Shown piece after piece: positions 24,587 through 34,089 of a stretch of DNA of 64,000 bases. The notes under the pieces are model-generated. The model ran no database searches, had not been told where the DNA came from, and worked only from the letters and a program-made list of their open reading frames with translations. Position 1 is the first letter of the stretch; the number at the start of each line of letters is the position of its first letter. Source of the stretch: a virus. The stretch is taken from positions 18,632 to 82,631 of IMG/VR virus record IMGVR_UViG_3300042452_000984; one strand, given 5' to 3'. The translations under genes and the position numbers were made by a program.

Positions 24587-25330
24587 ATGCTAGTCCTTGA
24601 AATTACTGAGAACACGGTCCTAAAGCCAGGGCCGGAGCAAGCGATCGCCTACGATAAGGCAGCGACAGTGAATATCGGCAAAAGGCGATCGTTCCCGCTG
24701 TTGGCTTATCAGTTATTGCACGGCCATGTGCATTTCACCATCGACCCAAAACGGTTTGACTTGGTGAGCCTGCACCCGAGCGGCAGAAATACTTGGTGGG
24801 TATATGCGGGACACGCCAGCGATCCATCAGGGTTTGGTTCAGGCAATGATCCCAAGGATGAACCCCCGACTCGCCGGGACGGCCATCGAATTATCCTACC
24901 AGGGTTTGAGAACGACTGCTCCAGTACTCAGCCGATCTCGTCAAAAGCGCCTAACTTCACCTGGGGTGAAGCGCTCCATGTTGCCGCCGATGGTAGCTAC
25001 CGGCACCCTGAAAATGCCTCCGTGGTGTACGGCATCATTCGGGTGGCGGAGGTGATGCAGGACATTCGGGAGCGGTTTAAGCGGCCCATCAAGATCAACT
25101 CTTGGTATCGGGACCCGGCTACTAATGCCCGCGTGGGGGGCGCTCGTTTTTCTACCCACATGAAAGGCCATGCGGTGGACTTTAATATCCCTGGGCTGTC
25201 CCTGGCGGACATTTATAACGAGTTGGATCATTGGTGGGGTGGCCAAGGTGGGCTTGCCCGGGGTAATGGGTTTATTCATATCGACTGCCGTGGCAGCCGT
25301 GCCCGGTGGGACTACCCTGGGGTTAGGTAG
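24587..25330 (+). CDS. M15-type D,D-peptidase (endolysin or tail-associated), 247 aa
   Basis: The C-terminal 110 residues carry the M15 metallopeptidase pattern: INSWYRDPATN, then STHMKGHAVDF (zinc ligands His 189 and Asp 196 by approximate count) and a final GFIHIDCRG with the third ligand. Such enzymes cut the peptide cross-links of peptidoglycan. The N-terminal 95 residues form a separate unknown domain. There is no signal peptide. Placement after tape measure and methyltransferase and before hub genes suggests a virion-associated wall hydrolase, but it could equally be the lysis enzyme. Confidence 0.8.
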   Translation: MLVLEITENTVLKPGPEQAIAYDKAATVNIGKRRSFPLLAYQLLHGHVHFTIDPKRFDLVSLHPSGRNTWWVYAGHASDPSGFGSGNDPKDEPPTRRDGHRIILPGFENDCSSTQPISSKAPNFTWGEALHVAADGSYRHPENASVVYGIIRVAEVMQDIRERFKRPIKINSWYRDPATNARVGGARFSTHMKGHAVDFNIPGLSLADIYNELDHWWGGQGGLARGNGFIHIDCRGSRARWDYPGVR

Positions 25331-25332
25331 CT

Positions 25333-26136
25333 ATGAAAATTTATACCCTTGCCGGGGTGCCCTATATCCCAGTGGTGACCGCTGGGGGCATTGTCCTAAG
25401 GAAAGCGGGACGACGGCACCAAGTGTCGCCAGGGCAGTTAGAGTTATTTGACACCCAACACCAGCAGGGCGAAACCCGCACCAACCAAGCGGGCCACCAG
25501 GAGGTGCTGCAAGAGGGGCGGTGGCACCTCGCTAACAGGACTGGACAGCCACAGCAGCAGCCAACAAAGAATCCTGCCACAATGCGATGGCACGTTACAG
25601 CGGCAGGAGATTTAATCCGGGAGAAAGGCTTTCAAGTTGGGCTTGGCGGTGGAGCGGGCGGTCCTCTGTCCGGCAAAGGCATTTCAGTTTGGAAAGACAA
25701 ACAAAAGGCAGATCAATTTCACAAGCAAATGCAAGAACTTGAAGACATAAGGTCTTCGGGTGATCCATTAAAAGCGGCAGAAGCTGCCACCAACCAGCCA
25801 ATTAGCTTAACTGACGGTATGGCAGGGCTGTGGGCTGGAAAGTTAGGACGCGCACTAGACTCCCGAGAACGTGCAATCATTCATGCTCAGTCGCTACTCA
25901 GCCCATACATACCGCCTGACTCGTTCTTTGGAGATGGGCCAAGGAGAAAATTTGAAAATCTCGCCGTCCATGTTTCCTCTGAGTCGCAAGAAAATAGCGA
26001 TGGATGGGTTAATGATGACGAAGAATTGCATAGTCCTGAAAAGGTAAAGCTGGCACAACCGCAGCAGCCAACGCTCACCATAGAAGGACTCCATGCTCTA
26101 CGCCAACAAGTTGCCCAGGAGTTAGCTAGTGGATAA
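25333..26136 (+). CDS. Hypothetical virion-region protein sharing a module with the prohead protease, 267 aa
   Basis: Residues 19-40 (GIVLRKAGRR....SPGQLELFD) match a segment of the 6080 protein, and a downstream G-RW element is also shared. QLELF at 35-39 fits the clamp-binding consensus. The rest is Gln-rich (40-85), then a mixed helical domain without recognised signature. Codon use in the middle is slightly more AT-rich than the flanks. It ends 8 nt inside the next gene. Perhaps a virion-packaged protein; function unknown. Confidence 0.6.
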   Translation: MKIYTLAGVPYIPVVTAGGIVLRKAGRRHQVSPGQLELFDTQHQQGETRTNQAGHQEVLQEGRWHLANRTGQPQQQPTKNPATMRWHVTAAGDLIREKGFQVGLGGGAGGPLSGKGISVWKDKQKADQFHKQMQELEDIRSSGDPLKAAEAATNQPISLTDGMAGLWAGKLGRALDSRERAIIHAQSLLSPYIPPDSFFGDGPRRKFENLAVHVSSESQENSDGWVNDDEELHSPEKVKLAQPQQPTLTIEGLHALRQQVAQELASG

Positions 26137-26386
26137 ATCCCACATCGATCGCGCCTGTCAGTGGTACATCGACAACCGCGACCTCATCCGCACCATGCTA
26201 CCGCTGGAGTTGCGCCACCCCAATGGCCAAAGCCTTAGCCTATACCCGGCCAATTGGGATATTACCTACTGGGTAACCCGTTGGCAGGAGAACCGGCTAG
26301 CTACCAGCGACGCGGAGCAACTTATCTGTGCCCAGTTGCGACCCTTGTTTGACGTGGTGCGCGATCGCCGGGTGAGCCATGGTTAG
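26129..26386 (+). CDS. Hypothetical small protein, 85 aa
   Basis: GTG start at 26129 overlaps the previous stop; the end overlaps the hub gene by 8 nt. Helical, Trp/Arg-rich, with no Cys. Tight coupling to the hub gene suggests a baseplate accessory or chaperone, not proven. Confidence 0.6.
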   Translation: MDKSHIDRACQWYIDNRDLIRTMLPLELRHPNGQSLSLYPANWDITYWVTRWQENRLATSDAEQLICAQLRPLFDVVRDRRVSHG

Positions 26387-28109
26387 AACCATTGGCATTT
26401 ACAATCCCGCTGGCATGGGTGTCACCTCTGGCCATGAGTCCACGGTGCGTTTTGACCTGCGGATTATGACCCGCACCGGGGAGACCGTGGTGGACTTTGG
26501 CGAGTTTAAGGACTTGCTCAGCTACAACGACACCCTGAGCGTCGAAAGCCCTGCCGGTAGCTGGAACCTAAAGATGCGATCGCGGCTTGACAATGAAACG
26601 CTCCTAAAGCGCATCCATCCAGGCATGGTGATCGAAGTCTACGCCTCTCGCAACCAGGACCCGTTGACCAACGTAGAAGCATTTGTCCCCCAGGACCCGG
26701 ACACTAACCCGGTGGTATTCCAGACCGCTGATGGCAGTGGCTCTAACTTGAGTGATGCCTACGCGCCTGCCAATGGCCAACCTAAGCCACCCCCTGAGCC
26801 CGACTGGGAAGATTACCTAGACAAGGCACCCTACCTACTGATGCGTGGCATTACTAGCGCCTACGGACGGTCCTCAGCGGTAATGGGAGGCGGTGGGGCG
26901 GAGACTACCCTAACCTTATCGGGTGAGTCCTACGGCGCCATCTACCGCAATGCCCAAGTACTTACCGACACCAACGCGCCTACGTCCCTAGGGCGATCGC
27001 TGGAGGTACGGTTCCAGACCGTTGATGTCAATACTGTCGTTCCCATCTATTACGGCATCCTGCGCCACTGGGTAGAACAATTCTGGTTTGACCCAAGCGA
27101 CGGGCAAGGTGAAACCGGCTGGGAGGCTAGAACCCGACCAATCCCGATCCCGCCGGACGTATTCGCCAGGATTGCCAACGAGGGCAGCGCCTGGAGTGCG
27201 CTTCAGTACCTAACCGTCAATGGCATCTTTCAAATGTTTGTGGACCATACCGGCGCGATCGTGTGGGAAAAGCTACCTTACTCCGGCAAGTGTCAGACGG
27301 TGCTGGATTCGGAATACCTGAAATGGAGCGATCGCCCGCTACGCAACTGGGAAGACCTACCCTTTGTCCAGTGTCCATCGTCTAGCATCATCGCCTGGGC
27401 GGACAGGCTATCCTGCGATCGCATTGCTAACTATGTTCGTTGTACCCTCCAGGGGCAGATGGGCGCCTCCGCCGGTGATACCGCCATGGATGCAGGCCAG
27501 TGCTACAACATGGGCAGCATCAAGCAGTATGGCGGGCCGCGCAAGATGGAAATCGCTATCCCTGCTAGGCTTGCCAATAGCGGTAACAAAGATATTGACA
27601 TAGAGCGAGACGGACGGGCTAGCACGTTTATGGACCTGATCGCCCTCGAAGTCATCCGCTGGTACGATCGCCCGGTGCAGCGTTGCACCCTATCGGTACG
27701 GGGTGAGCCGGGCTGGCGCATTAATACCTGTGTGGAGGTGACAGAGAACTGGCATAACCCCGAGGCGGTGCCAGGACAGTACTTAATCCTTAGCCGTAGC
27801 CATAGCATCGAGCTAGCTACTGGCAGCTGGACAACTCAACTAGAATGTATCCGCGATCGGCGCAATCGTTACCTGGGCGCCGGGCTAACCGAAGACCGGG
27901 ACCAGCTAGGCGGCGAGGGGGAGGTAAACCCAGAACGCGCCTCCGGGCCAGTATCGACCGATGAGGAGCTAGAGGACTTTATCAGCCCCATCGAGCCTGA
28001 CTTTTACTACTGGTATAACCGCAAGGGCAACAAGATGGAAGCGATCGGCGGGGCGGAAGAGTATAACGCGCTGATTCAGGAGTATTTGCCGGAAGAATGC
28101 AAGAGCTAA
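26379..28109 (+). CDS. Baseplate hub protein (gp27/gpD-like), 576 aa
   Basis: Begins with a beta-rich tail-tube-like domain (DTLSVESPAGSWNLKMRSR, typical of hub domain 1) and continues with a long middle insert and a C-terminal SRSHSIELATGSWTTQLECIRDR stretch, the end pattern of gpD/gp27 hub proteins. The hub forms the trimeric platform that carries the spike. It overlaps the spike gene by 13 nt. Confidence 0.75.
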   Translation: MVRTIGIYNPAGMGVTSGHESTVRFDLRIMTRTGETVVDFGEFKDLLSYNDTLSVESPAGSWNLKMRSRLDNETLLKRIHPGMVIEVYASRNQDPLTNVEAFVPQDPDTNPVVFQTADGSGSNLSDAYAPANGQPKPPPEPDWEDYLDKAPYLLMRGITSAYGRSSAVMGGGGAETTLTLSGESYGAIYRNAQVLTDTNAPTSLGRSLEVRFQTVDVNTVVPIYYGILRHWVEQFWFDPSDGQGETGWEARTRPIPIPPDVFARIANEGSAWSALQYLTVNGIFQMFVDHTGAIVWEKLPYSGKCQTVLDSEYLKWSDRPLRNWEDLPFVQCPSSSIIAWADRLSCDRIANYVRCTLQGQMGASAGDTAMDAGQCYNMGSIKQYGGPRKMEIAIPARLANSGNKDIDIERDGRASTFMDLIALEVIRWYDRPVQRCTLSVRGEPGWRINTCVEVTENWHNPEAVPGQYLILSRSHSIELATGSWTTQLECIRDRRNRYLGAGLTEDRDQLGGEGEVNPERASGPVSTDEELEDFISPIEPDFYYWYNRKGNKMEAIGGAEEYNALIQEYLPEECKS

Positions 28110-28747
28110 ATCGCTGGTATCGGGTGCTAACCTATGACCCGATCGCTCAGACCTGTGTGCTAGCGCCTGCTAGTCAGCATCAGTCAGGCATCATCTATGA
28201 CGTACCCATCCTAGCCTGGGGCGGCAATTGGCAGGACCAAAAGCGCGTCCCATTGCAGCTTACCCAACCGGTTGACCCGGGCGCCTGGGGCAGTAGCGAC
28301 CAGGGGCCACGCTGGGGGGTAGCCTTCCCGGTGCAGCAGGGCGACCTAGCCAAGGTGGAGTACCTAGACGGCGCCGCCGTAGTGACGGGCTTTGCCAAAG
28401 GTATTCTTGGTAGCCAAGGACCGGCGATCGCGGCTGAGGAGCAGGGCGAATCCATCGAGGACCGCTTTGACCTATTGCTACCCTCCGGCGCATGGGCGCG
28501 ATCGCTAGGCGATGGTAGCTGGGTGCTAAGTACTGGCCCGGTGGGTAACCCCGCCGCCCAAATTACCCTAGCCGCTGATGGGACGATCACCCTAAACGGC
28601 AGCGCCTTGGTGATCAATACGCCCACTATCACCGTCAATGGCCAGACCAACTTTACTGAGGCAGGGCAGGCGATCAACGGCAAGGAGATCGCGGTGGTTG
28701 GTGCTGTTGATAGCGCTGGGCACCCGCTGACGGGCTCTAATCAATAA
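28097..28747 (+). CDS. Baseplate spike protein (gpV/gp45-like), 216 aa
   Basis: The N-terminal 95 residues look like an OB-fold (WGVAFPVQQGDLAKVEYLDG), and the C-terminal half is a repeated short-strand region (TITLNGSALVINTPTITVNG) typical of the trimeric beta-helix needle of contractile-tail spikes. The end is short and Gly/His-containing. It overlaps the hub gene, its partner in the baseplate. Confidence 0.75.
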   Translation: MQELNRWYRVLTYDPIAQTCVLAPASQHQSGIIYDVPILAWGGNWQDQKRVPLQLTQPVDPGAWGSSDQGPRWGVAFPVQQGDLAKVEYLDGAAVVTGFAKGILGSQGPAIAAEEQGESIEDRFDLLLPSGAWARSLGDGSWVLSTGPVGNPAAQITLAADGTITLNGSALVINTPTITVNGQTNFTEAGQAINGKEIAVVGAVDSAGHPLTGSNQ

Positions 28748-28820
28748 AAAAGCCCAGCGTTTAGCCGGGCCACTGTCCTCTTTTCCAATCATGCTGCCCC
28801 CACTATAGCCGAGGTATTCC

Positions 28821-29219
28821 ATGCTCAAATCATTCCTGATCGGACTACTCAAGACCGTCATCAATACCGATGAATTTCGCGCTGTCATTGCCGATGGCGT
28901 CAAAAGCGCGATCGCATCTAGCCGCACCACTGCTAGCTTTGCCGACAAGGCAAACGAGATCGTTGGCGTGACCTCCGTCCGCTATGACGCGCTAGGGCTC
29001 AAGGGTAAATTGCTGAAGGGCTACCTGCTGCAATTGCTAAAAGAGCTTGCCAACGAAAGCCCTGCGATCGCGACGGGGTTACGCCATGGTGAGCCTTACC
29101 TAAAAGCAGTGCTTGACGGCATCAGCCCGGACGAGATCGCCACCGTCAGCATGTCGTTGTATAGCTTTCTGAAAATCCAGGCGATCAAGGTGGCTAAGGA
29201 GCAAGGGTTAGCTGAGTGA
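28821..29219 (+). CDS. Hypothetical helical protein, 132 aa
   Basis: Almost entirely alpha-helical and Leu/Ala/Lys-rich, no membrane span of full length though the first 15 residues are hydrophobic. It has its own 73-nt leader after the spike gene and overlaps the next gene by 4 nt. No family recognised. Probably baseplate-related by position. Confidence 0.6.
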   Translation: MLKSFLIGLLKTVINTDEFRAVIADGVKSAIASSRTTASFADKANEIVGVTSVRYDALGLKGKLLKGYLLQLLKELANESPAIATGLRHGEPYLKAVLDGISPDEIATVSMSLYSFLKIQAIKVAKEQGLAE

Positions 29220-30409
29220 GTAAGAGCGATCGCGCCCGTTATGCCAGGGCAAACCATATTTTCTTTCGGCACGTTGGCCAGGAAACCAAGGACGTTTACT
29301 TTCGCGTAAACCCCCAGGCGATCCGTGTGCAACAGCAAAGTAAGGGTTCAGTAGTTGATACCCTGGGCGGGTACTTCAGAGAAATTCTGTACTCTGAAGA
29401 CCCGCAGCGTAATGGGTTGATGCTACCGGACCTGACGATTGAATGTGACACCGGCGCGGGCTACCGCAAGGAGTTACAAAAGCTGGAATGGATATGGCGC
29501 AACCACGGCACGCCCAAGGAGGATGGCTCCCCGGCGGATACCTACTTTATGGACATGGCGGACGAGGATACGCTTTGGTTTGATGGGGCAACGCCCACTA
29601 ACCCGTGGACCGATGGCGGCATTGGTGCAGGGCTCCCCCAGGGGACTGACCCAACGCCGCCCACCAACCCCGGGCTAACCCAGGCGCAACTACAAAAGGC
29701 GGTGGACCTAAAGCGGCAGTACAAGAGCAGCATCGCCAAGACCCTCAAGGGTAGTCGCTTTGTACCCCGGTGCTATCGCATTGAAATCCTTAGCTTTGCC
29801 TGGGATGAATCGGTGCAAGACCCTTACCGCATTCGGTTTAACTTTCGGTGCAAGATCCTCAAGGATGAATTTTGGCAAGTAGATCAACCCCTGGCTGAAG
29901 GCACCGCAGTACAACCGCTCGAAGAATGGACTGATGGCGGCATCGGGCCGACCAAAGCGCCCATTGGCGACAAGGGCAAAATGGTAGAAGAGGCGCTTAA
30001 GAAAAGTACCGACTTCCCCCTGAACCCCGCCGCCCAGGTAGCATTGATCCGAACCACCCTAGGCTTGCTGCCTGGCAACGTAGGCGCGATCGTGACGCCC
30101 TTAATCAATACGGTGATGGACTCCGTTGGACTAGGGGAAACCCAGATGCTTGCCAATGCCATGGAGCAGGGCTGGAGCGCCTATGACCCCGAGTTAGGGC
30201 AACGGCTCTATTGGCGCTCTGAATTTTCAGGTGTTCAGGCCACCCAAAATATGACTGAGCAACTAAAAAATGTTTACCCGGCCCTCCCCGCCTCCGTGCA
30301 GGCGGTACTGAGTCAGACGGGGATGCAGGTGGGGCCATGGTCGCCGGCGGCGGTGGATGGGCTATCAGCAGCGGTGCAGACGCTTAGCATTTTGGGAGTC
30401 AAAATCTAA
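29216..30409 (+). CDS. Baseplate protein (tube-cap / gp53-gpX region type), 397 aa
   Basis: GTG start overlaps the preceding TGA. The N-terminal part (FRVNPQAIRVQQQSKGSVVDTLGG) is like proteins that close the tube onto the hub in simple contractile tails, often encoded just before the LysM protein. A Pro/Gly/Thr linker with WTDGGIG occurs twice (about 127 and 242). The C-terminal part is helical. Position just before LysM, gp25 and gpJ is the standard baseplate order. Confidence 0.6.
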   Translation: MSKSDRARYARANHIFFRHVGQETKDVYFRVNPQAIRVQQQSKGSVVDTLGGYFREILYSEDPQRNGLMLPDLTIECDTGAGYRKELQKLEWIWRNHGTPKEDGSPADTYFMDMADEDTLWFDGATPTNPWTDGGIGAGLPQGTDPTPPTNPGLTQAQLQKAVDLKRQYKSSIAKTLKGSRFVPRCYRIEILSFAWDESVQDPYRIRFNFRCKILKDEFWQVDQPLAEGTAVQPLEEWTDGGIGPTKAPIGDKGKMVEEALKKSTDFPLNPAAQVALIRTTLGLLPGNVGAIVTPLINTVMDSVGLGETQMLANAMEQGWSAYDPELGQRLYWRSEFSGVQATQNMTEQLKNVYPALPASVQAVLSQTGMQVGPWSPAAVDGLSAAVQTLSILGVKI

Positions 30410-30738
30410 TGCCCCTCCTTCTCCCTAGCGAATATTCCCCGGAAGCCTTGATGGCCGATATACCTTTGCAACGGGCCGCCGTAAACCAGCTAACCATGCA
30501 GGTAGTCGCCCTTGATGAAGGCATCAACCTACCCATCTCGCCCACCGTTGGCCCAACCCGCCAGGGTGTACGCCAGTACGAGGTAGGCACCTTTGAAACG
30601 CTCCCCACGATCGCGGCTAAGGTGTACGGTTCCCCCGACCGATGGACTGCGATCGCGGCGGCGAATGGGCTTAGCTATCCGTACATTGTCACCCCTGGCC
30701 AGTTGCTAACCCTACCGGAGCTACCCGTCGATGGCTGA
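30409..30738 (+). CDS. LysM-domain baseplate protein, 109 aa
   Basis: The last 55 residues form a LysM motif (YEVGTFETLPTIAAKVYGSP..W..IAAANGL...I..GQLLTLP), as in small baseplate proteins such as Mu/P2-type gpX or T4 gp53, where LysM helps dock hub and wedge. Overlaps the gp25-like gene by 8 nt. Confidence 0.8.
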   Translation: MPLLLPSEYSPEALMADIPLQRAAVNQLTMQVVALDEGINLPISPTVGPTRQGVRQYEVGTFETLPTIAAKVYGSPDRWTAIAAANGLSYPYIVTPGQLLTLPELPVDG

Positions 30739-31165
30739 TGTGATTGAGTCGATCTTTGGCAGCGACATTGCCTTTGATGCTTCGCCCGGGCTAACCGATG
30801 CGATCGCCAGTAGCACGGAGACGGACCTAGCCTACCGGGTGGGGGTACTGAGCCTGCGGGAGGAGATCGAGCGGCTATTTATGACCCCCAAAGGTAGCTT
30901 TGTCGATGATCCGACCTACGGCATCGACTGGGGGTTAATTGGCACCAACTTTGACCCACGGGTAAGCCTGGGGATGGCCCGACTAGCGGCCCTCAATGCA
31001 CTCCAACACCCTAGCTTTAGAACCCGCTTTAGGGTGCGGCAACTGGAGACCGACTATAGCTTCCAGACGCCTAATGCTATCTACGTCTACGGACTACTAG
31101 AGGTATTTGGCTTTAGCGGTGCCGCATTTCAGTTCGGACCGATCGCCCTTCAACTCATGGGATAG
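30731..31165 (+). CDS. gp25-like baseplate wedge protein (gpW family), 144 aa
   Basis: It has the family pattern: an N-terminal disordered piece, helix with LREEIERLFMTPKGSF, the conserved GSFVDDPTYGIDW and a beta-rich end. gp25/gpW forms the sheath initiator at the baseplate. Order LysM, gp25, gpJ, gpI is conserved in contractile tails. Confidence 0.85.
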   Translation: MADVIESIFGSDIAFDASPGLTDAIASSTETDLAYRVGVLSLREEIERLFMTPKGSFVDDPTYGIDWGLIGTNFDPRVSLGMARLAALNALQHPSFRTRFRVRQLETDYSFQTPNAIYVYGLLEVFGFSGAAFQFGPIALQLMG

Positions 31166-31167
31166 CT

Positions 31168-32523
31168 ATGGCTGACAATGTACGGTTTCTCACCTGGCAG
31201 GAAGTATTGGACCAGATGCTATCCTTCCTGCCACCCCAATGGCGTGCCAACTTTACCGGCAAGCTATTTAAGCGCCTCCTGGTGGCCTTCAGCCTATCGA
31301 TGGAGGGATTATATGGGTTTCTCTCCCACGTGCTGCGGATGAGCATCCTAGCCACCAGTGAAGGGCAGTGGCTCAGGCAATTGGTAGCAGGCTTTGGCAT
31401 GAGCGCCAATGCGGGCATTGCAGCGGTGGCGGCGGTGCGCTTTGAACGCTACGGGGCGACAACAACCGCGGTTACCATCCCTGTGGGGACGGCGGTACAA
31501 ACCAGTGGTGGGCTTGTCTTTACCACCAATTCATCGGCAACGCTGGCGATCGCTCAAAGCTCGACCTTGGTAATTTGCACCTGTAGCCAGCCAGGGACGG
31601 TGGGCAATGTGGTTGGGGGCAGCATCAACGCGCTGCGATCGCCGATTGTGGGTATTGACAACGTGATAAACCTGGACCCGGCGGTGGGTGGTGCCGACCC
31701 GGAGGCGGACGCGTCGATTAAGGCCAGGGTGCCCCAGCATTTAGCAATGTTGCACCGGGCCACCATACCAGCCACCGAGGCGGCAATCCTGGGCCAGCCC
31801 GCGTTATTCCCGTCGGTGGTGAGCTTTATCACTGAACGGCGATCGGACCTACCCGGCTACGTGCGAGGGGTGCTAGCCGATGCCAGCGGCGGCGACCTAT
31901 TTCGCCCAGGCACCTGGCAAACGACGGACCTACCCGGCACCTATTACGTGGTGACCAGTCAAACGCCCCAGGGGTTAATCGAGGCGGGTTGGCCCTGCAA
32001 GCGCTTTGGTGTGGTTAGCCAAACCACCGACGGCAGGGAGCAATGGAACCCGTCTGACTCAGCGGTGACCGTCTCCCAGGGTAATTACCGATGGTTCTAT
32101 GACACCAGTAACAGCCGCCTCTATGCCCGGGGAAATGGCGGCAACTTGAATAGCCTGGAGATGGTGATCTACGCGGGGGTGGTATGGCAGGCGGTGCAGG
32201 AGCTAGAAACCAAATGGGTAGCGGCAGGGGTTGGGGTTGATGTGATCGTCCCCACCACCAGCCGGGTTGCCTTTATCCTGTCCTATGCCCTAGAACCTGG
32301 CTACACCGCCAGCACCGTAGAGGCTGCCCTGGCCGCTGCGGTCAATAGCTACGTTGGCACCCTGCGGATGGGCCAAACCTTAGAGGTAGAGGCACTCTAT
32401 GGTGTCCTAGGCGGCGTCCCCGGTGCCGGTGGCATATTGCTGATCTCGCCTGCCACCAACGTGACGGTGGAGCGCGGCTACATTATCCGGGTGGCATCGG
32501 TGCAAGTTATCAGACGAGGTTAA
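31168..32523 (+). CDS. Baseplate wedge protein gpJ-like, 451 aa
   Basis: N-terminal helical wedge region, a beta domain with TTTAVTIPVGTAVQT (the sequence following the common PAG/GT motif of gpJ proteins), and GADPEADASIKARV, a close match to the conserved G.D.E.D...R.R region of the family. The C-terminal part is a ferredoxin-like strand-helix region. It builds the wedge with gp25 and gpI. Confidence 0.85.
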   Translation: MADNVRFLTWQEVLDQMLSFLPPQWRANFTGKLFKRLLVAFSLSMEGLYGFLSHVLRMSILATSEGQWLRQLVAGFGMSANAGIAAVAAVRFERYGATTTAVTIPVGTAVQTSGGLVFTTNSSATLAIAQSSTLVICTCSQPGTVGNVVGGSINALRSPIVGIDNVINLDPAVGGADPEADASIKARVPQHLAMLHRATIPATEAAILGQPALFPSVVSFITERRSDLPGYVRGVLADASGGDLFRPGTWQTTDLPGTYYVVTSQTPQGLIEAGWPCKRFGVVSQTTDGREQWNPSDSAVTVSQGNYRWFYDTSNSRLYARGNGGNLNSLEMVIYAGVVWQAVQELETKWVAAGVGVDVIVPTTSRVAFILSYALEPGYTASTVEAALAAAVNSYVGTLRMGQTLEVEALYGVLGGVPGAGGILLISPATNVTVERGYIIRVASVQVIRRG

Positions 32524-32537
32524 CCACCGCGAACCCC

Positions 32538-32549
32538 GTTAAAATAGGC
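32538..32549 (+). promoter_or_regulatory. Promoter-like element GTTAAAATAGGC
   Basis: Part of CGAACCCCGTTAAAATAGGC, similar to elements upstream of the protease, early and portal genes. It lies 56 nt before the gpI-like start and just ahead of a hairpin. Confidence 0.4.
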
Positions 32550-32575
32550 AGTAAATTGCGCTCTTTATCTCCTTC

Positions 32576-32604
32576 GGGTTCTGCCATTGGCGGAACCCAT
32601 TTTT
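32576..32604 (+). terminator. Hairpin plus T-tract immediately before a start codon
   Basis: GGGTTCTGCC (32576-32585) pairs with GGCGGAACCC (32589-32598, one wobble) around ATT, then ATTTTT, and ATG 32605 follows at once. It looks like an intrinsic terminator of the wedge operon or an attenuator for the next gene. Confidence 0.7.
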
Positions 32605-34089
32605 ATGGCAACCCCTGTTAACCCTGCCTACCAATTAGACGCCTTCCAGGAATTTGAGCGGCACCTACCGCCCACCTGGTTTCGGCAATTGCACCAGCGA
32701 CAGGGACCGCTTTACCCAGTGGTATGGGCATTGTGTGGCGCGATCGCGGGCGCCCGGGAATCTATCGACTCAGCGCGATCGATGGCGATACCGCAAACCT
32801 CAGAAGGCTTTTGGCTATCGCTACACCTGCTAGGGCTAGGGCTAACCCGCCGTAGTGCTGAGAGCGACGCTCAAGCCCGCACCCGATACCGCCTTGAATT
32901 TAGCCAGTCTCGCAATACCCGCCAAGGACTCCAGCTATCGCTGACCACCTTCAGTGGACTATCCGCCAATGAGCTACGGCTAGAGACAGCCTTTTCAGAA
33001 AGGCGCTACGGTGAATTATCCTTAGTCGTTGATACCACCGACCCGTGGTTTGATATTGATTGGTGGTGGCTAGAGGATCTATTTACTAAGCGCGTTGCCA
33101 ATGGCATCAACTACAAAGCATCTATAACCGCCCAGGGGCTAGAGACGGTCGCCCTGCCGCCCTGGGACTATTACACCCGTTTCCCTACCTCCACGGACCT
33201 ATTAGCGCCCTTTTGGCAGCGACCCGCCTTCATTAATGAGCTGCGCATCATTGACAGTGACTTGTTGCTCGAAGAGGTAGTTAGCCTTTCGCTAGGTAGC
33301 TATAGCCTACCGGCTAGCGCTGATGCCCTGGACCTACCCGCCAGTGCCGATAGCTACGACCTGCCGGTGACCATCACCGCGATCGCGCTCACCCCGACCG
33401 CTATCAGCAATAGTCCCTTCTCTCGTAATGTGCTGGGCTTCATTTGCCGCACCAATTGGAATAACCATAGCCTGCGGTTAGCGGAGCTATGGCGCAACCT
33501 AGCCTATACCCAACAGCCGGGGCAACCCTTTTTCTATGTCGGTGAGGATAACGATTGTTCTCACCTAGTGGTTGATACCATCACCCTACCGACGCCTCCC
33601 TTTGTGGGCGATACCGCTGATGACCTATTTGGTTACGGGCCATGGCGATTGGCGCTAGGCAATAGCACCGCGGTAGCAACCACTATCACAAGCCCGATCG
33701 CGACTTTACCCCTAGCTGGACAATGGTGGACCGATGGCGACGTGGAGGAGCGATCGCCGACACCAATCATCGAGGCGGGTGTCCGTTACTTGATGCTGGA
33801 ATTTTTGTTGCCTAAGACCAGCACCGGGACAACCATTCGACAGTTAGAACTACTCCTAGGCTATGACCAAACTAACTATGACGTCGTACTGGACTGGAGT
33901 TTGCCAAGTAGTGCAGATGAATGGCTAGTGTCCCTCGAAAACCAATGGTTTCTGACAGCCGGCGAGGACAATGATGCCTTGACGCCTAACCTGCCTAGCC
34001 GTAGCAGCATCCATTACCGCACTGTCAACTTGACGGTGCCACCTGATGTGAATACAGCCTTTTTATTGTTGCTGGAGTATAGCCCGTGA
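32605..34089 (+). CDS. Baseplate tail protein gpI-like, 494 aa
   Basis: ATG 32605 is preferred; the in-frame TTG 32587 lies inside the terminator-like stem. The N-terminal 150 residues (LPPTWFRQLHQ, RRSAESDAQARTRYRLEF..R.TRQG) match the helical gpI/gp7-type pattern. The remainder is beta-rich with two tandem SLP/PASAD units (about 225-250) and a C-terminal carbohydrate-module-like region, so it may reach out to fibres. It overlaps the next gene by 4 nt. Confidence 0.65.
   Translation: MATPVNPAYQLDAFQEFERHLPPTWFRQLHQRQGPLYPVVWALCGAIAGARESIDSARSMAIPQTSEGFWLSLHLLGLGLTRRSAESDAQARTRYRLEFSQSRNTRQGLQLSLTTFSGLSANELRLETAFSERRYGELSLVVDTTDPWFDIDWWWLEDLFTKRVANGINYKASITAQGLETVALPPWDYYTRFPTSTDLLAPFWQRPAFINELRIIDSDLLLEEVVSLSLGSYSLPASADALDLPASADSYDLPVTITAIALTPTAISNSPFSRNVLGFICRTNWNNHSLRLAELWRNLAYTQQPGQPFFYVGEDNDCSHLVVDTITLPTPPFVGDTADDLFGYGPWRLALGNSTAVATTITSPIATLPLAGQWWTDGDVEERSPTPIIEAGVRYLMLEFLLPKTSTGTTIRQLELLLGYDQTNYDVVLDWSLPSSADEWLVSLENQWFLTAGEDNDALTPNLPSRSSIHYRTVNLTVPPDVNTAFLLLLEYSP

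Noticed and set aside
28710-28765. Inverted repeat CGCTGGGC...GCCCAGCG at the end of the spike gene
   Set aside because: The loop is about 38 nt and there is no proper T-tract on the rightward strand; not called as a terminator.
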